Assembly (NCBI RefSeq): GCF_947855115.1
Contig: NZ_CANTZW010000001.1
Location: 310,001-374,000 of the forward strand
DNA from: an uncultured Parabacteroides sp.
GTDB lineage: Bacteria; Bacteroidota; Bacteroidia; Bacteroidales; Tannerellaceae
Reading direction: 5' to 3'
DNA: 64,000 bases
Numbering within the stretch: position 1 is the first letter of the stretch; each line of letters opens with the position of its first letter. The position numbers and the translations under genes were made by a program. The notes under the pieces were generated by a model. That model was not told the origin of the DNA. It saw only the letters and a list, made by a program, of their open reading frames with translations, and did not search any database. Of this stretch, positions 32,770 through 42,060 are shown piece by piece.

Positions 32770-35403
32770 TCAAGGCTCTTCCTTAATCGGACGAACGCAT
32801 AAAGCAAACTGCCGTGAGATACCATAGAATGGGTTTATACCGTCCTTATAAAGGAGAAAGTAGCCACCATGAGTATCATGTGTAGAATATGTACCCCAAT
32901 AGCGTCCCTGATTTTGAGTACGATATAGAAAAGAATCTTGATGACGAGATCCTAGCATAGGAAAAAAAATTGTTTCTTGCGGCGATTTACAGAGGAATCG
33001 CCATCCCGAAGACCAGGTACCATATATGTTTTTAAGATCAATAGTTGCGGCTCCGTTTAGGGAAAAACAAGTAAAAGCATTACAAGAAGGGATTTGGAAA
33101 CCTACGGGAGAAGGATCATAAATCGTTTTAACAGAAGAAAAACGCTCACGGCCACCGGTATGATCAATGTCCCATAAATTCAGAGCTCCAGTTGATCGTG
33201 TATTAAATGTACCGGGATTCTGGATACAAGCTGAGATTTCATTTGCATTGGAGAAGTCTTGTTTTAAAGGGTCGTCTGTTGAGCACACGTTTTTTGTGTT
33301 ATACCATGTTTTGTTCGTATTAGTTTCAAATCCGTTACTCGGTAAAAATGGATCTTTCCGTCCCCACTGATAATAAGGGCTGTTTCCACGATAAGTAAAA
33401 TCCGCTGCTTGTTGGATAATAGTAAACGTTTTATATGTACCGCCAGAAGGGGTGATTTTAACTAGGCATGTCCGTCTTGCATAACTTATAGTACCAGCAT
33501 CACACCAGCCGAGATTAACCGGCATAAATTCATATTCGTTATTCCGTGAAGGTATCTTTGTTACCACTCTTTTGGTTTGCTCTATATCTGTATCTGTTAC
33601 CCAGATATGCCAAGACCATAAGACAGTCCCCCCGGCATCCTTTACGGCAACCACAGCATTGCCCTGTTGGATGGTTGCCTCATTTACACAGAAGGAGACA
33701 TAAGCGGATTCTCCACTACCTGTTAATTCGAGATCTGTTACCAAATTCAGCGCATCCTGCCAAACGAGCTCAACGCTTTTTGCCTCACATCCCGCATTAT
33801 TGTTAATATAAGGATCGGTTATATTTCCTCTATGATTTAGGAAATTGTATAACACATCCATTCTCCCTTGAGCTATATTTGAAATATAAGCAGAAGTATT
33901 CGGCTTCTTATTCTTGATCGCATTACCATATACCAATGGAAAAGAGTATATACCCGGTGCACTAACAACGTAACAATTAGCGGTATTCTCTACAACTTCA
34001 TCGCCATTGCTGTTCGACAAATTGTATGGTCGTTTGGCCGTACCTTTACTCATAGCGCTTCGCAAGGCCTGAACATGTATATTACTATTAACTGTCTGAG
34101 GACTAATCACCTGAGAACTAACAGAAGCCTCATAAGAGGTCATAGAAATGCTACCATCTCCACCCGTAGTAAAAGTGGTGAGCCATTCAGGTTTTGTCGA
34201 ATTCCAAGTCTTCCCTTCATCTGTAGAAAACTCGGCAGCCCAAGCAACAGGTTCTTGAATGCCCCTTACCGTGTTGGTTCGATAGCTGGTAATACCGTAA
34301 GTATTAGTTCCTCCTACATGAGTAAAAGCTGATGGAGGTGTAACGCTCAACGTATATTCCCAATTAATAGAACTGGTAGAGATCTTATAAGTAACAGTCT
34401 TGCCTTTCGGCCATACACTATTCTTAATATCTGCTTTTAAAGTATGATCTTGTGTTCCATCATTGAAAATAATTTCTATAGCCGCACTATCGGAAAGGAT
34501 CTGAGGGATCATCATAAAAGTTTGCGGTTCGATAGTAATCGTATCACCTGCCGTTCCATTTGTTTGTCTTTCAATATCCTGTGAAAAAGATGTTTTAGTT
34601 CCCACACTGCTCCATTCTCCGGTTTCCATATTGTAAATACCGTTGGAACAGATATTTTTCAAAGTTACACGTTTTACAGTTCCAGCCAGCATGTCATCAC
34701 CGCAGACAAACCTGACAGCAGTAAGAGCATGTTGGAATGTGAGATTCACAACAGAATTCAAGTTTCCGTTCAATTCACCCGTACCCGCAACAAGCAAGTC
34801 CTTTTGTTCCGTAACCTCGGCAGGTATAGTACAGGTTATAGTCGGATCACCGGTTACTTGTCCTGAAAGTTGGTAAGCGGCATTCCCGTTCGGAGCATAG
34901 GCGAAGAATTTCATTTTATACGCTCCCCCGGGCCAATAATAATCGGAGGCAGGAGACCAAAAATTCCCGGATTTGGTTATAGGAATATTACACATAAAGT
35001 TAGGACCTTGGTTTTCATTCCAAGAACCAATATAAGAATAAGCGGAAACAGCAAAGGAAGGATACATGTTTTCACCATCTATGGGAAGGGCACGGGTTAC
35101 GGGTGTACCATCAGTTTGTACAGTAGAGAGACGAGGTATGATGTTGTCCGTATAAAAGGTATGTAAATAAATACTATTTTCACCATCCATCAGTAAAGAT
35201 GTAACAGTCTCTGAAGGGATATCCGTAGAACTACGTGTCATGGAAAGGCATGAGTGTTGAACAATTGGATTAAACGAGACACAAGAAGAATAGGAAGATC
35301 GCTCCATTTCATCAGAACAAGATGTCAAACAGAAATAAGCTAATACTAGTAAATGAAACAACCTTCTTCCGAAGCAATTGAAAAAAGACTTTTGATTTTC
35401 CAT
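32770..35403 (-). CDS. large fimbrillin-family lipoprotein
   Basis: 877 aa. A lipobox (CLTSCSD, Cys29) follows a Phe/Leu-rich signal. The N-terminal half (to about residue 350) resembles Mfa-like/fimbrillin domains (FQHALTAVRFVC and TITIEPQTFMMIPQIL). A middle region with FPLVYGNAIKNKKPN and VELVWQDALNLVTDLEL and a C-terminal FISUMP-like domain (DPSPVGFQIPSCNAFTCFS to FALCVRPIKEEP) follow. Large proteins of this kind are exported lipoproteins, probably tip or accessory subunits of Bacteroidales type V pili. No other pilus gene is adjacent. Confidence 0.82.
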   Translation of the reverse strand: MENQKSFFNCFGRRLFHLLVLAYFCLTSCSDEMERSSYSSCVSFNPIVQHSCLSMTRSSTDIPSETVTSLLMDGENSIYLHTFYTDNIIPRLSTVQTDGTPVTRALPIDGENMYPSFAVSAYSYIGSWNENQGPNFMCNIPITKSGNFWSPASDYYWPGGAYKMKFFAYAPNGNAAYQLSGQVTGDPTITCTIPAEVTEQKDLLVAGTGELNGNLNSVVNLTFQHALTAVRFVCGDDMLAGTVKRVTLKNICSNGIYNMETGEWSSVGTKTSFSQDIERQTNGTAGDTITIEPQTFMMIPQILSDSAAIEIIFNDGTQDHTLKADIKNSVWPKGKTVTYKISTSSINWEYTLSVTPPSAFTHVGGTNTYGITSYRTNTVRGIQEPVAWAAEFSTDEGKTWNSTKPEWLTTFTTGGDGSISMTSYEASVSSQVISPQTVNSNIHVQALRSAMSKGTAKRPYNLSNSNGDEVVENTANCYVVSAPGIYSFPLVYGNAIKNKKPNTSAYISNIAQGRMDVLYNFLNHRGNITDPYINNNAGCEAKSVELVWQDALNLVTDLELTGSGESAYVSFCVNEATIQQGNAVVAVKDAGGTVLWSWHIWVTDTDIEQTKRVVTKIPSRNNEYEFMPVNLGWCDAGTISYARRTCLVKITPSGGTYKTFTIIQQAADFTYRGNSPYYQWGRKDPFLPSNGFETNTNKTWYNTKNVCSTDDPLKQDFSNANEISACIQNPGTFNTRSTGALNLWDIDHTGGRERFSSVKTIYDPSPVGFQIPSCNAFTCFSLNGAATIDLKNIYGTWSSGWRFLCKSPQETIFFPMLGSRHQDSFLYRTQNQGRYWGTYSTHDTHGGYFLLYKDGINPFYGISRQFALCVRPIKEEP

Positions 35404-35841
35404 AATAAACGATACATTTAAAATTCAAACTTCTTATTGTTTTTATTTACAAGACATTTATACGTACTAAAAAGTCTTATAACTAAATTGATTACAATAA
35501 TCATTATTATTGACAACTCTTACAGATCATTTCGTACAACAAAATGTGCCTTTCTCTCCCAAAGAGCATTTTGCTTTCGATTCTAATATGTTACCGCCAA
35601 TTATCTATGTTATAGTTACAGATATATCCCGATTGTTGAGAACCTATACGATGAACGCTATTATTGAAAATTAAAGCACTAATAACCAAATCATAAAAGG
35701 GATTAACAGATAACCAATACCGTAGCAATGAGGAAACCAAACTTAAACCCCATTAATTCCAACCCAAAACAAAGACGCCCAATTAGGCATCTTGACCAAT
35801 TATATCTTTTACGTCAAGTTGTTTTATTGGCGAATAGCCAC
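35404..35841. other. gene-free region upstream of the fimbrillin gene
   Basis: AT-rich. It contains a perfect TGATTA / TAATCA hairpin (about 35489-35503) and an 8-bp CAAAATGT / ACATTTTG-like stem (about 35541-35572, one wobble pair). I looked for paired inverted repeats that could make the fimbrillin promoter invertible and found none of convincing length. No TAnnTTTG box for the fimbrillin gene was recognised. Confidence 0.4.
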
Positions 35842-35849
35842 TATATTTG
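35842..35849 (+). promoter_or_regulatory. -7 box for the DUF4494-YggS-DHOD operon
   Basis: TATATTTG with TTG 20 bp upstream (35819-35821) as -33 element; 47 bp before the ATG at 35897. Confidence 0.65.
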
Positions 35850-35896
35850 TACGTTGTTTTAAACTGAGTACAGACAATATATAAAAAATAAAGAAT

Positions 35897-36400
35897 ATGC
35901 ACAATTGGTTCGAATGTAAGGTCTCTTACGAGAAAATGCTGGAAAACGGCATGCAGAAAAAAGTAACCGAGCCTTACTTGGTAGATGCCCTGTCTTTTAC
36001 AGAAGCGGAAGCTCGCATTATTGAGGAGATCCGTCCCTTCATCACGGGTGAGTTCACGGTAACAGACATTAAACGAGCTCGTTTATCCGAATTATTTTTC
36101 AACGAGAACGGTGATCGATTCTATAAAATCAAGGTTTATTTCATCACGTTGGACGAGAAAAGCGGGGCAGAAAAGAAAACCGCCGCACAAATGCTTGCCC
36201 AAGCCACTACACTTAAAGAGGCCATCGCCGTGTTGGAGGATGGGATGAAGGGTACATTGGCAGATTATACCATTGCTTCCGTCGCGGAAACCCAGTTGAT
36301 GGACGTATTCCCATTCGACGCCAACAGCATTCCCGGCGAGAAGAAAAGCGGTGAGGAACTGATAGCGGAACAAAAGCAACAAGCAGAACAAAGAGGATAA
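35897..36400 (+). CDS. DUF4494-family protein
   Basis: 167 aa, soluble. The N-terminal WFECKVSYEKMLENGMQKKV and the later FYKIKVYFITLDEKSGAEKK are the hallmark beta strands of DUF4494, a Bacteroidales family of unknown function with a mixed fold and a C-terminal helical tail rich in Glu and Gln. The gene is 6 bp upstream of the yggS-like gene and probably lies on one transcript with it and the DHOD-like gene, a pairing that hints at housekeeping metabolism rather than surface function. Confidence 0.88.
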   Translation: MHNWFECKVSYEKMLENGMQKKVTEPYLVDALSFTEAEARIIEEIRPFITGEFTVTDIKRARLSELFFNENGDRFYKIKVYFITLDEKSGAEKKTAAQMLAQATTLKEAIAVLEDGMKGTLADYTIASVAETQLMDVFPFDANSIPGEKKSGEELIAEQKQQAEQRG

Positions 36401-36406
36401 AAACAC

Positions 36407-37075
36407 ATGAATATCGCTCAAAACATAGTACAACTAAAAACATCGCTCCCCGAAGGGGTGACGTTGGTTGCCGTCTCTAAGTTTCATCCGGCAGAGGCTC
36501 TGCTGGAGGCTTACAACGCCGGACAACGAGTGTTTGGCGAAAGCAGGGCACAGGAATTAAGCGCCAAGCAAAAAGTACTACCAGAGGATATCGAATGGCA
36601 TTTTATCGGCCCGTTACAAAGTAATAAGGTAAAAGATATCGCTCCTTTTATCCATTTAATCCATAGTATCGATTCCTTGAAGCTTTTGGCCGAGGTGGAT
36701 AAACAAGCGAAAAAGCACGATCGCATTATCCGGGTATTATTGGAGATCCATGTAGCGCAAGAGGAATCCAAGCACGGACTCACACCCGAGGAATGCAAGG
36801 AGTTGTTGCGTGACGAATCTTTGGCCGGACTCCACAATATTCGTATTTGCGGATTGATGGGTATGGCTACCAATACCGATGACATGGAGTTGGTACGGAA
36901 GGAGTTCCGTAAAATCCATGATTTATTTATCGAACTGAAAGAGACTCTCTGTAAAAACAACCTTGATTTCAAGGAAATATCCATGGGTATGAGCCATGAT
37001 TACCCTATCGCTATCCAAGAAGGAAGTACCTTGATACGGGTGGGAACCAGTATTTTTGGTGAACGGGAATATTAA
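36407..37075 (+). CDS. YggS-family pyridoxal phosphate homeostasis protein
   Basis: 222 aa, PLP-binding alanine-racemase-like barrel without a C-terminal domain. The PLP lysine is in LVAVSKFHPAEALLEAY near residue 25. WHFIGPLQSNKVKDI, ICGLMGMAT and SMGMSHDYPIAIQEGST (phosphate loop) and the C-terminal VRVGTSIFGERE-like block follow. It buffers PLP and affects amino-acid pools in the cytoplasm. PdxJ, which makes the same cofactor, is encoded 32 kb away, so this is not an operon link. Confidence 0.95.
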   Translation: MNIAQNIVQLKTSLPEGVTLVAVSKFHPAEALLEAYNAGQRVFGESRAQELSAKQKVLPEDIEWHFIGPLQSNKVKDIAPFIHLIHSIDSLKLLAEVDKQAKKHDRIIRVLLEIHVAQEESKHGLTPEECKELLRDESLAGLHNIRICGLMGMATNTDDMELVRKEFRKIHDLFIELKETLCKNNLDFKEISMGMSHDYPIAIQEGSTLIRVGTSIFGEREY

Positions 37076-37104
37076 AGTAATTATTAAATCTAAATATAGA
37101 CAAC

Positions 37105-38082
37105 ATGATTGACATTAAAACCCAATATGCGGGGTTGACACTTCGCAATCCGATTATTGTCGGGAGCTCCGGACTCACCAATAAAGCGGAGCGTAACAGG
37201 GATTTTGAGAAAGCAGGCGCTGGCGCTATCGTATTGAAATCTCTTTTCGAAGAGCAGATCGAGATGCAGAGCGAGGCTTTGATGCAAGATTCTGATTACC
37301 CGGAAGCAGCGGATTATATCCGTGGTTACGTAAAGGCGAATCAAGTAAATGACTATCTGGAACTGATCAAGAAGAGTAAGGAATTATGTACGATCCCCAT
37401 CATCGCCAGTATCAACTGCTACAAGGCAGACGCTTGGATTGATTTCGCCCGCCAAATCGAGTTGGCAGGAGCGGATGCCTTGGAACTGAACGTGTTTTTC
37501 ATGGAAACTGAGCTGACAGAAAATTTTGAGAATATCCGAGATACGTATGTCAGCATTATTCGTAAGGTAAAAGAAACCGTATCTATTCCGGTTATCATGA
37601 AGATCGGGAAGAGCCATAGTAATATTCCTTCGCTGGTTAATTTGCTAAAAGTAAACGGGGCTGATGGGGTCGTGTTATTCAATCGTTTCTATCAGCCGGA
37701 TATTGATATTAATAATATGCAAATCGTCTCGGGCAATGTATTCAGTAATCATTCCGACTTGAGCGACACGATTCGCTGGACAGCTATCGTATCCGGGAAA
37801 ATACCAGGAATCAGTATCGCTTCCTCTACCGGTGTACATGATTGGGAAGATGTCGTTAAATGCCTATTGGCGGGCGCTTCTGCCGTACAAATGTGTAGCG
37901 CAGTCTATACACATGGAGCGGAAATCATCTCCCAAGTATTGACTTGCGTGGAAGAATGGATGCATCAAGCCCATTACCAGTCTCTCTCCCAATTCCAAGG
38001 TAAATTGAATTACGCCAATATCCCGGACCCGGCGATGTATGAGCGTTCACAATTCATGAAATATTTCTCGAACAGAGACTAA
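37105..38082 (+). CDS. dihydroorotate dehydrogenase-like flavoprotein
   Basis: 325 aa TIM barrel related to class 1 DHOD (TQYAGLTLRNPIIVGSSGLT at the start, PVIMKIGKSHSNIPSLVNLL, GADGVVLFNRFYQPDIDI). NCBI commonly annotates this Bacteroidetes form as DHOD-like because it lies outside the pyr genes and its active-site loop differs from PyrD: a normal PyrDB Cys or Ser base is not evident in the usual position. It may be a dehydropyrimidine-type or other FMN enzyme. It follows yggS by 29 bp, with a strong terminator 10 bp after its stop. Confidence 0.88.
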   Translation: MIDIKTQYAGLTLRNPIIVGSSGLTNKAERNRDFEKAGAGAIVLKSLFEEQIEMQSEALMQDSDYPEAADYIRGYVKANQVNDYLELIKKSKELCTIPIIASINCYKADAWIDFARQIELAGADALELNVFFMETELTENFENIRDTYVSIIRKVKETVSIPVIMKIGKSHSNIPSLVNLLKVNGADGVVLFNRFYQPDIDINNMQIVSGNVFSNHSDLSDTIRWTAIVSGKIPGISIASSTGVHDWEDVVKCLLAGASAVQMCSAVYTHGAEIISQVLTCVEEWMHQAHYQSLSQFQGKLNYANIPDPAMYERSQFMKYFSNRD

Positions 38083-38091
38083 AAAAGAAAG

Positions 38092-38120
38092 AAAGAGGTC
38101 CCTCCACAGGACCTCTTTTT
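38092..38120. terminator. terminator after the DHOD-like gene
   Basis: AGAGGTCC / GGACCTCT stem with 7-nt loop, then TTTT; the minus strand also has a U-rich tail. Confidence 0.85.
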
Positions 38121-38346
38121 ACTCCCTGATCATTCCTTTGTATGCCTTGACCTTAAGGGCATATTCTTCTAGGGCAGCGCTCCTTGTTCTCTTTTCCTAC
38201 GATTGTAGCGGTGCGTTATACAACGCAGAAATCATATTGCCTTACTTCTTAAAAGACAATGAAACTAAGTCTGTGGGGAGGATTCTCTTTTTACCTGATT
38301 ATTTACTTCTAGCGAATATGTATAACACAAATTAATAAAAACAGAT

Positions 38347-40143
38347 ATGAAATACTTGATTATTGGCGGTGTAGCCGGTGGAGCTACCGTTGCGGCCCGG
38401 TTGCGTAGAATGGATGAGAAAGCGGAAATCATTCTTTTCGAACGTGGAGAATATGTTTCTTACGCAAACTGCGGATTACCTTATTACATAGGAGACACGA
38501 TCAAGAACCGGAATAAACTGTTTGTACAAACAGTGAAAGGTTTCACGGACCGGTTTCGTATAGATATCCGCACGGGACAAGAAGTGACCCGAATCCTTCC
38601 CGAATCCAAACAAGTAGAAATTAAGATATTAAGTACCGAGGAAACTTATACCGAGACTTACGACAAACTGGTTCTATCGCCCGGAGCGGAACCCTTGCGT
38701 CCACGCATCGAAGGGATCGAGAGTAAAAAGATATTCACGCTACGTAATGTTCCGGATACGGACACAATCAAGAATTACGTGAATGCGGAAAATCCACGTA
38801 CCGCCGTAGTAGTAGGTGGTGGCTTCATCGGTTTGGAGATGGCAGAGAATTTGCATGAGCTGGGTATCCACGTTACCGTGGTGGAAATGGCTGATCAAGT
38901 GATGGCGCCTCTCGACTATTCCATGGCTGCTATCGTACATCAGCAATTGGTCAGCAAGCATGTAGGCTTGATGCTGGAAGATGGAGTATCTCGTTTCGAG
39001 GAGACTTCAGGAGGCGTGACTGTTCATTTGAAAAGAGGGAAGCAAATCCCGGCAGATATGGTTTTATTGAGTATCGGTGTCCGTCCGGAAACCCGGTTGG
39101 CCAAGGAAGCGGGACTTACGATCGGAACACTCGGAGGTATCGCAGTCAATGATTATATGCAGACCTCGAACCCGGATATTTATGCGTTGGGAGATGCCGT
39201 GGAAGTACGCCATCTCGTGACAGGAAGACCGGCATTAATCCCATTGGCTGGTCCGGCAAATAAGCAAGGACGTATCGTAGCCGACAATATCGTTTTCGGT
39301 AATAAAGAAACCTACGATGGGACGATGGGAACCTCTATCGCCAAGGTATTCGACCTGACGGTTGCCACGGCGGGAGCTAACGCCAAACTGTTGAAACGGG
39401 AAGGAATCGCTTACCAATCCTCTTATACCCATGGGGCTTCGCATGCGGGATATTATCCGGGAGCCGTACCTTTATCGATCAAGTTATTGTTCGCTCCGGA
39501 AAACGGACGACTGTTAGGAGCTCAAGTCGTAGGTTTCGGTGGCGTTGACAAACGGATCGAGATGTTGGCGCAAGTTATCCAGCGGAAAGGCACAGTCTAC
39601 GAGCTAACCGAATTGGAACATGCCTATGCTCCTCCTTATTCGGCAGCTAAAGATCCCGTAAATATGGCCGGGTTTGTTGCGGAGAACCTACTTACGGGAA
39701 AAGCCAAAGCGATCCAATGGAGAGAGATCGAGAATTTATCGCCCGATACTGTATGTATCGATGTCCGTACCCGGGATGAGTATAACTTAGGAACAATTCC
39801 TGGCTTCATCAATCTCCCGGTCGATGAATTAAGAGAACATTTAGCTGAATTACCCAAAGATAAACCGATTGTCGTGACTTGCGCCGTTGGATTGAGAGGC
39901 TATCTGGCTTATCGTATCCTGACACAAAATGGTTTCACGAATGTCCGAAACTTATCTGGTGGTTATAAGACTTGGAGTGTAGCGACAGCAAAGATTAAGA
40001 ATGAGCCGATCGACGCATCTTGTCCATCAGGGAACATTTCCAATAAAACTTCCGGCCCAAACACCCCTTGCGAATCCGCTCCGGTAACCACCACGATCAA
40101 GGTAGACACTTGTGGATTAACGTGTTCAGGACCGATCATATAG
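38347..40143 (+). CDS. CoA-disulfide reductase-like flavoprotein with rhodanese domain, ending inside a TusA domain
   Basis: 598 aa. FAD domain (YLIIGGVAGGATVAARLRRM), redox Cys42 in SYANCGLPYYIGD, NAD domain (AVVVGGGFIGLEMAENLHEL) and dimer domain make up the first 450 residues, then a rhodanese domain with active Cys in VVTCAVGLRGY near residue 520. After a linker the protein reads VDTCGLTCSGPII and stops. That is the opening of a TusA/SirA sulfur-carrier domain, whose remaining 60-odd residues are missing. Longer relatives carry the whole TusA and a DsrE domain. The enzyme should reduce CoA disulfide or persulfide and handle sulfane sulfur. Confidence 0.9.
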   Translation: MKYLIIGGVAGGATVAARLRRMDEKAEIILFERGEYVSYANCGLPYYIGDTIKNRNKLFVQTVKGFTDRFRIDIRTGQEVTRILPESKQVEIKILSTEETYTETYDKLVLSPGAEPLRPRIEGIESKKIFTLRNVPDTDTIKNYVNAENPRTAVVVGGGFIGLEMAENLHELGIHVTVVEMADQVMAPLDYSMAAIVHQQLVSKHVGLMLEDGVSRFEETSGGVTVHLKRGKQIPADMVLLSIGVRPETRLAKEAGLTIGTLGGIAVNDYMQTSNPDIYALGDAVEVRHLVTGRPALIPLAGPANKQGRIVADNIVFGNKETYDGTMGTSIAKVFDLTVATAGANAKLLKREGIAYQSSYTHGASHAGYYPGAVPLSIKLLFAPENGRLLGAQVVGFGGVDKRIEMLAQVIQRKGTVYELTELEHAYAPPYSAAKDPVNMAGFVAENLLTGKAKAIQWREIENLSPDTVCIDVRTRDEYNLGTIPGFINLPVDELREHLAELPKDKPIVVTCAVGLRGYLAYRILTQNGFTNVRNLSGGYKTWSVATAKIKNEPIDASCPSGNISNKTSGPNTPCESAPVTTTIKVDTCGLTCSGPII

Positions 40144-40245
40144 TTGAAAAAGAAGAACTAACGGATAATGTTATTCCCCAAGGCTATAGCTATCTATATG
40201 GAAAGTACTAAAAGTATAGATTTATTCATCTAATTCAAATAAAAC

Positions 40246-40290
40246 ATCCCAGTATATCCTTTATTAGGAGGATTTTCTGGGATATTTTAC
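40246..40290. terminator. two-way terminator between the flavoprotein and the DUF2442 gene
   Basis: ATCCCAG (40246-40252) pairs with CTGGGAT (40277-40283), with an inner ATCC/GGAT stem; T-rich on both sides. Confidence 0.7.
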
Positions 40291-40297
40291 ATAGAAG

Positions 40298-40513
40298 TTA
40301 TACGAAGTCCAATGTTGAACGTTTCATAATAATGAGGATATAACGTTCCGGATGTTTCAAGCTTTCGATCTCCAAATCAACATTTAACTCCGGCCATTCT
40401 ATCGCATTACGCCTAGCCATTCGAACATTTAACACATTACTAATACGTGCTTCTTTCAACCATGGAACACGATTATATGACAGAAAATAATCCCGTTCTA
40501 ACACCGAAAGCAT
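40298..40513 (-). CDS. DUF2442-family protein
   Basis: 71 aa. EWPELNVDLEIESLKHPERY matches the DUF2442 C-terminal core (usually a Trp-Pro-Glu/Asp-Leu-Asp-x-Asp block followed by a HPER-like end). The N-terminal beta strands are shorter than usual. DUF2442 proteins are commonly encoded next to DUF4160, and the pair has been proposed as a toxin-antitoxin-like unit; that role is unproven. Here it lies 13 bp downstream of a shortened DUF4160 gene. Confidence 0.7.
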   Translation of the reverse strand: MLSVLERDYFLSYNRVPWLKEARISNVLNVRMARRNAIEWPELNVDLEIESLKHPERYILIIMKRSTLDFV

Positions 40514-40526
40514 GATACCCTACACA

Positions 40527-40682
40527 TTAATCATTAATACGTTTACCGATATGTTCATCGAATTGTTTCCTGAACTCGTTTGCCTTATTCCCCGCTTTTA
40601 TAACATGAATACGCTTATGTTCCTCTTCGTTAGAGAAGATCTTAAATGTATATCCATCTTGCCTTAAAAAGTTGGGACTCAT
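40527..40682 (-). CDS. shortened DUF4160-family protein
   Basis: 51 aa, from the ATG at 40682. SPTFLRQDGYTFKIFSNEEE and RIHVIKAGNKA match the N-terminal half of DUF4160 (normally 80-100 aa). The C-terminal end (RKQFDEHIGKRIN) resembles the last helix. The middle, which usually contains a FWLEP-like strand and a helix, is missing, so this looks like an in-frame internal deletion. It is followed 13 bp later by the DUF2442 gene. The product may be non-functional, or a minimal protein. Confidence 0.6.
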   Translation of the reverse strand: MSPNFLRQDGYTFKIFSNEEEHKRIHVIKAGNKANEFRKQFDEHIGKRIND

Positions 40683-40737
40683 ACATTCTTATTCGAGATT
40701 ATCATAATAATAAAAAGCACATCAAATGATTTGATTC

Positions 40738-42012
40738 TTATTTAATCATATCAAACCCAGTGTAAGGTATCAGCGCTTTCGGGATGCGGATGCCTTCGGG
40801 GGTTTGGTTGTTTTCCAATAAGGCGGCTACGATGCGAGGCAAGGCCAAAGCGCTACCATTCAAGGTATGGCAAAGTTGCGTTTTCTTATTCTCGTCACGA
40901 TAGCGGCATTTCAAGCGGTTGGCCTGATAGGTATCGAAGTTGGATACGGAGCTAACTTCCAACCAACGTTGTTGCGCCTCGGAATACACCTCGAAATCAA
41001 AGCAAAGAGCAGCCGTGAAACTCATATCACCACCACAAAGACGAAGGATACGGTATGGCAACTCTAGTTTCTGAAGCAATCTTTCCACATGATCCAACAT
41101 CTCTTGGTGAGATTGCTTGGAGTGCTCCGGTTTATCGATCCGAACCAATTCCACCTTAGAGAACTCGTGCAAACGGTTCAAACCACGTACATCCTTACCG
41201 TAAGACCCGGCCTCACGACGGAAACACTGCGTATAAGCGCAATTCTTGATCGGTAACTGCTTCTCATCCAGAATGACATCCCGGTAAATATTTGTCACGG
41301 GCACCTCTGCCGTCGGAATCAAATACAGATCGTCTACCTCACAATGATACATTTGTCCTTCCTTATCCGGAAGCTGTCCCGTACCATAACCGGAAGCCGA
41401 GTTCACTACCGTAGGCGGCATGATCTCTACATAACCGGCATCACGGGCCTCATCCAAGAAGAAATTGATCAACGCACGTTGCAAACGAGCGCCCTGTCCT
41501 TTATAAACCGGGAAGCCAGCACCTGTGATCTTAACACCCAGATCAAAATCAATCAAATCATATTTCTTCGCCAATTCCCAATGCGGAAGAGCGTTCTTCG
41601 GAAGTTCCGTTTCCATACCCCCCATTTTCTCTACCACATTATCCTCCGCGCCAACACCCTCTGGCACCTCATCATAAGGTACATTCGGAATCGTATAAAG
41701 TAAGTTCTGCAACTCCTCGGCAGCCTGATCCATCTCAGCCTGCAAAGCCTTGCTCACCTCTTTGATCTCGGAAACATGTTTCTTAGCGGCCTCTGCCTCT
41801 TCCTTCTTGCCCTCTTTCATTAATTGTCCGATCGACTTCGAAGTCGCGTTTACCTCCGCTAGGTTCTTATCTAATTGGTTTTGTGCGATACGTCTTTTAT
41901 CATTCAATTCCAACACTTTAGCGATGCTCTCTTTCGCATCCTTAAAATGTTTCTTTTCCAACCCACGAATCACCGCATCCGTGTTTTCTGTAATTAATTT
42001 GATTGTCAACAT
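40738..42012 (-). CDS. serS: seryl-tRNA synthetase
   Basis: 424 aa class II enzyme. An N-terminal antiparallel coiled coil (about 27-103, KEGKKEEAEAAKKHVSEIKE) reaches the tRNA(Ser) long arm. Motif 2 is FRREAGSYGKDVRGLNRLHE near residue 260, and motif 3 is GSALALPRIVAALLENNQ near residue 385. Full length. It charges tRNA(Ser), and the same enzyme would be needed for tRNA(Sec) if present. Preceded by a TAATTTTG box. Confidence 0.98.
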   Translation of the reverse strand: MLTIKLITENTDAVIRGLEKKHFKDAKESIAKVLELNDKRRIAQNQLDKNLAEVNATSKSIGQLMKEGKKEEAEAAKKHVSEIKEVSKALQAEMDQAAEELQNLLYTIPNVPYDEVPEGVGAEDNVVEKMGGMETELPKNALPHWELAKKYDLIDFDLGVKITGAGFPVYKGQGARLQRALINFFLDEARDAGYVEIMPPTVVNSASGYGTGQLPDKEGQMYHCEVDDLYLIPTAEVPVTNIYRDVILDEKQLPIKNCAYTQCFRREAGSYGKDVRGLNRLHEFSKVELVRIDKPEHSKQSHQEMLDHVERLLQKLELPYRILRLCGGDMSFTAALCFDFEVYSEAQQRWLEVSSVSNFDTYQANRLKCRYRDENKKTQLCHTLNGSALALPRIVAALLENNQTPEGIRIPKALIPYTGFDMIK

Positions 42013-42046
42013 ATTTCTATTTATGTTTAATAGTTTTTCTAGGGCA

Positions 42047-42054
42047 CAAAATTA
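42047..42054 (-). promoter_or_regulatory. serS: -7 box for serS
   Basis: TAATTTTG on the minus strand, 35 bp before the ATG at 42012. Confidence 0.5.
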
Positions 42055-42060
42055 GTAATT

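Noticed and set aside
35404..35640. Invertible promoter for the fimbrillin gene under Mpi control
   Set aside because: Only short hairpins (6-8 bp) were found, with no pair of longer inverted repeats and no -7 box inside.
38116..38200. Minus-strand stretch encoding a protein-like ALEEYALKVKAYKGMIRE ending before a terminator
   Set aside because: Only 25 codons between stops and no start codon. It may be a relic of a lost gene but cannot be supported.
38138..38335. 65-codon plus-strand frame before the flavoprotein gene
   Set aside because: Low-complexity, no domain, no promoter, and it overlaps a TGCGTT/AACGCA hairpin; looks like a spacer read-through.
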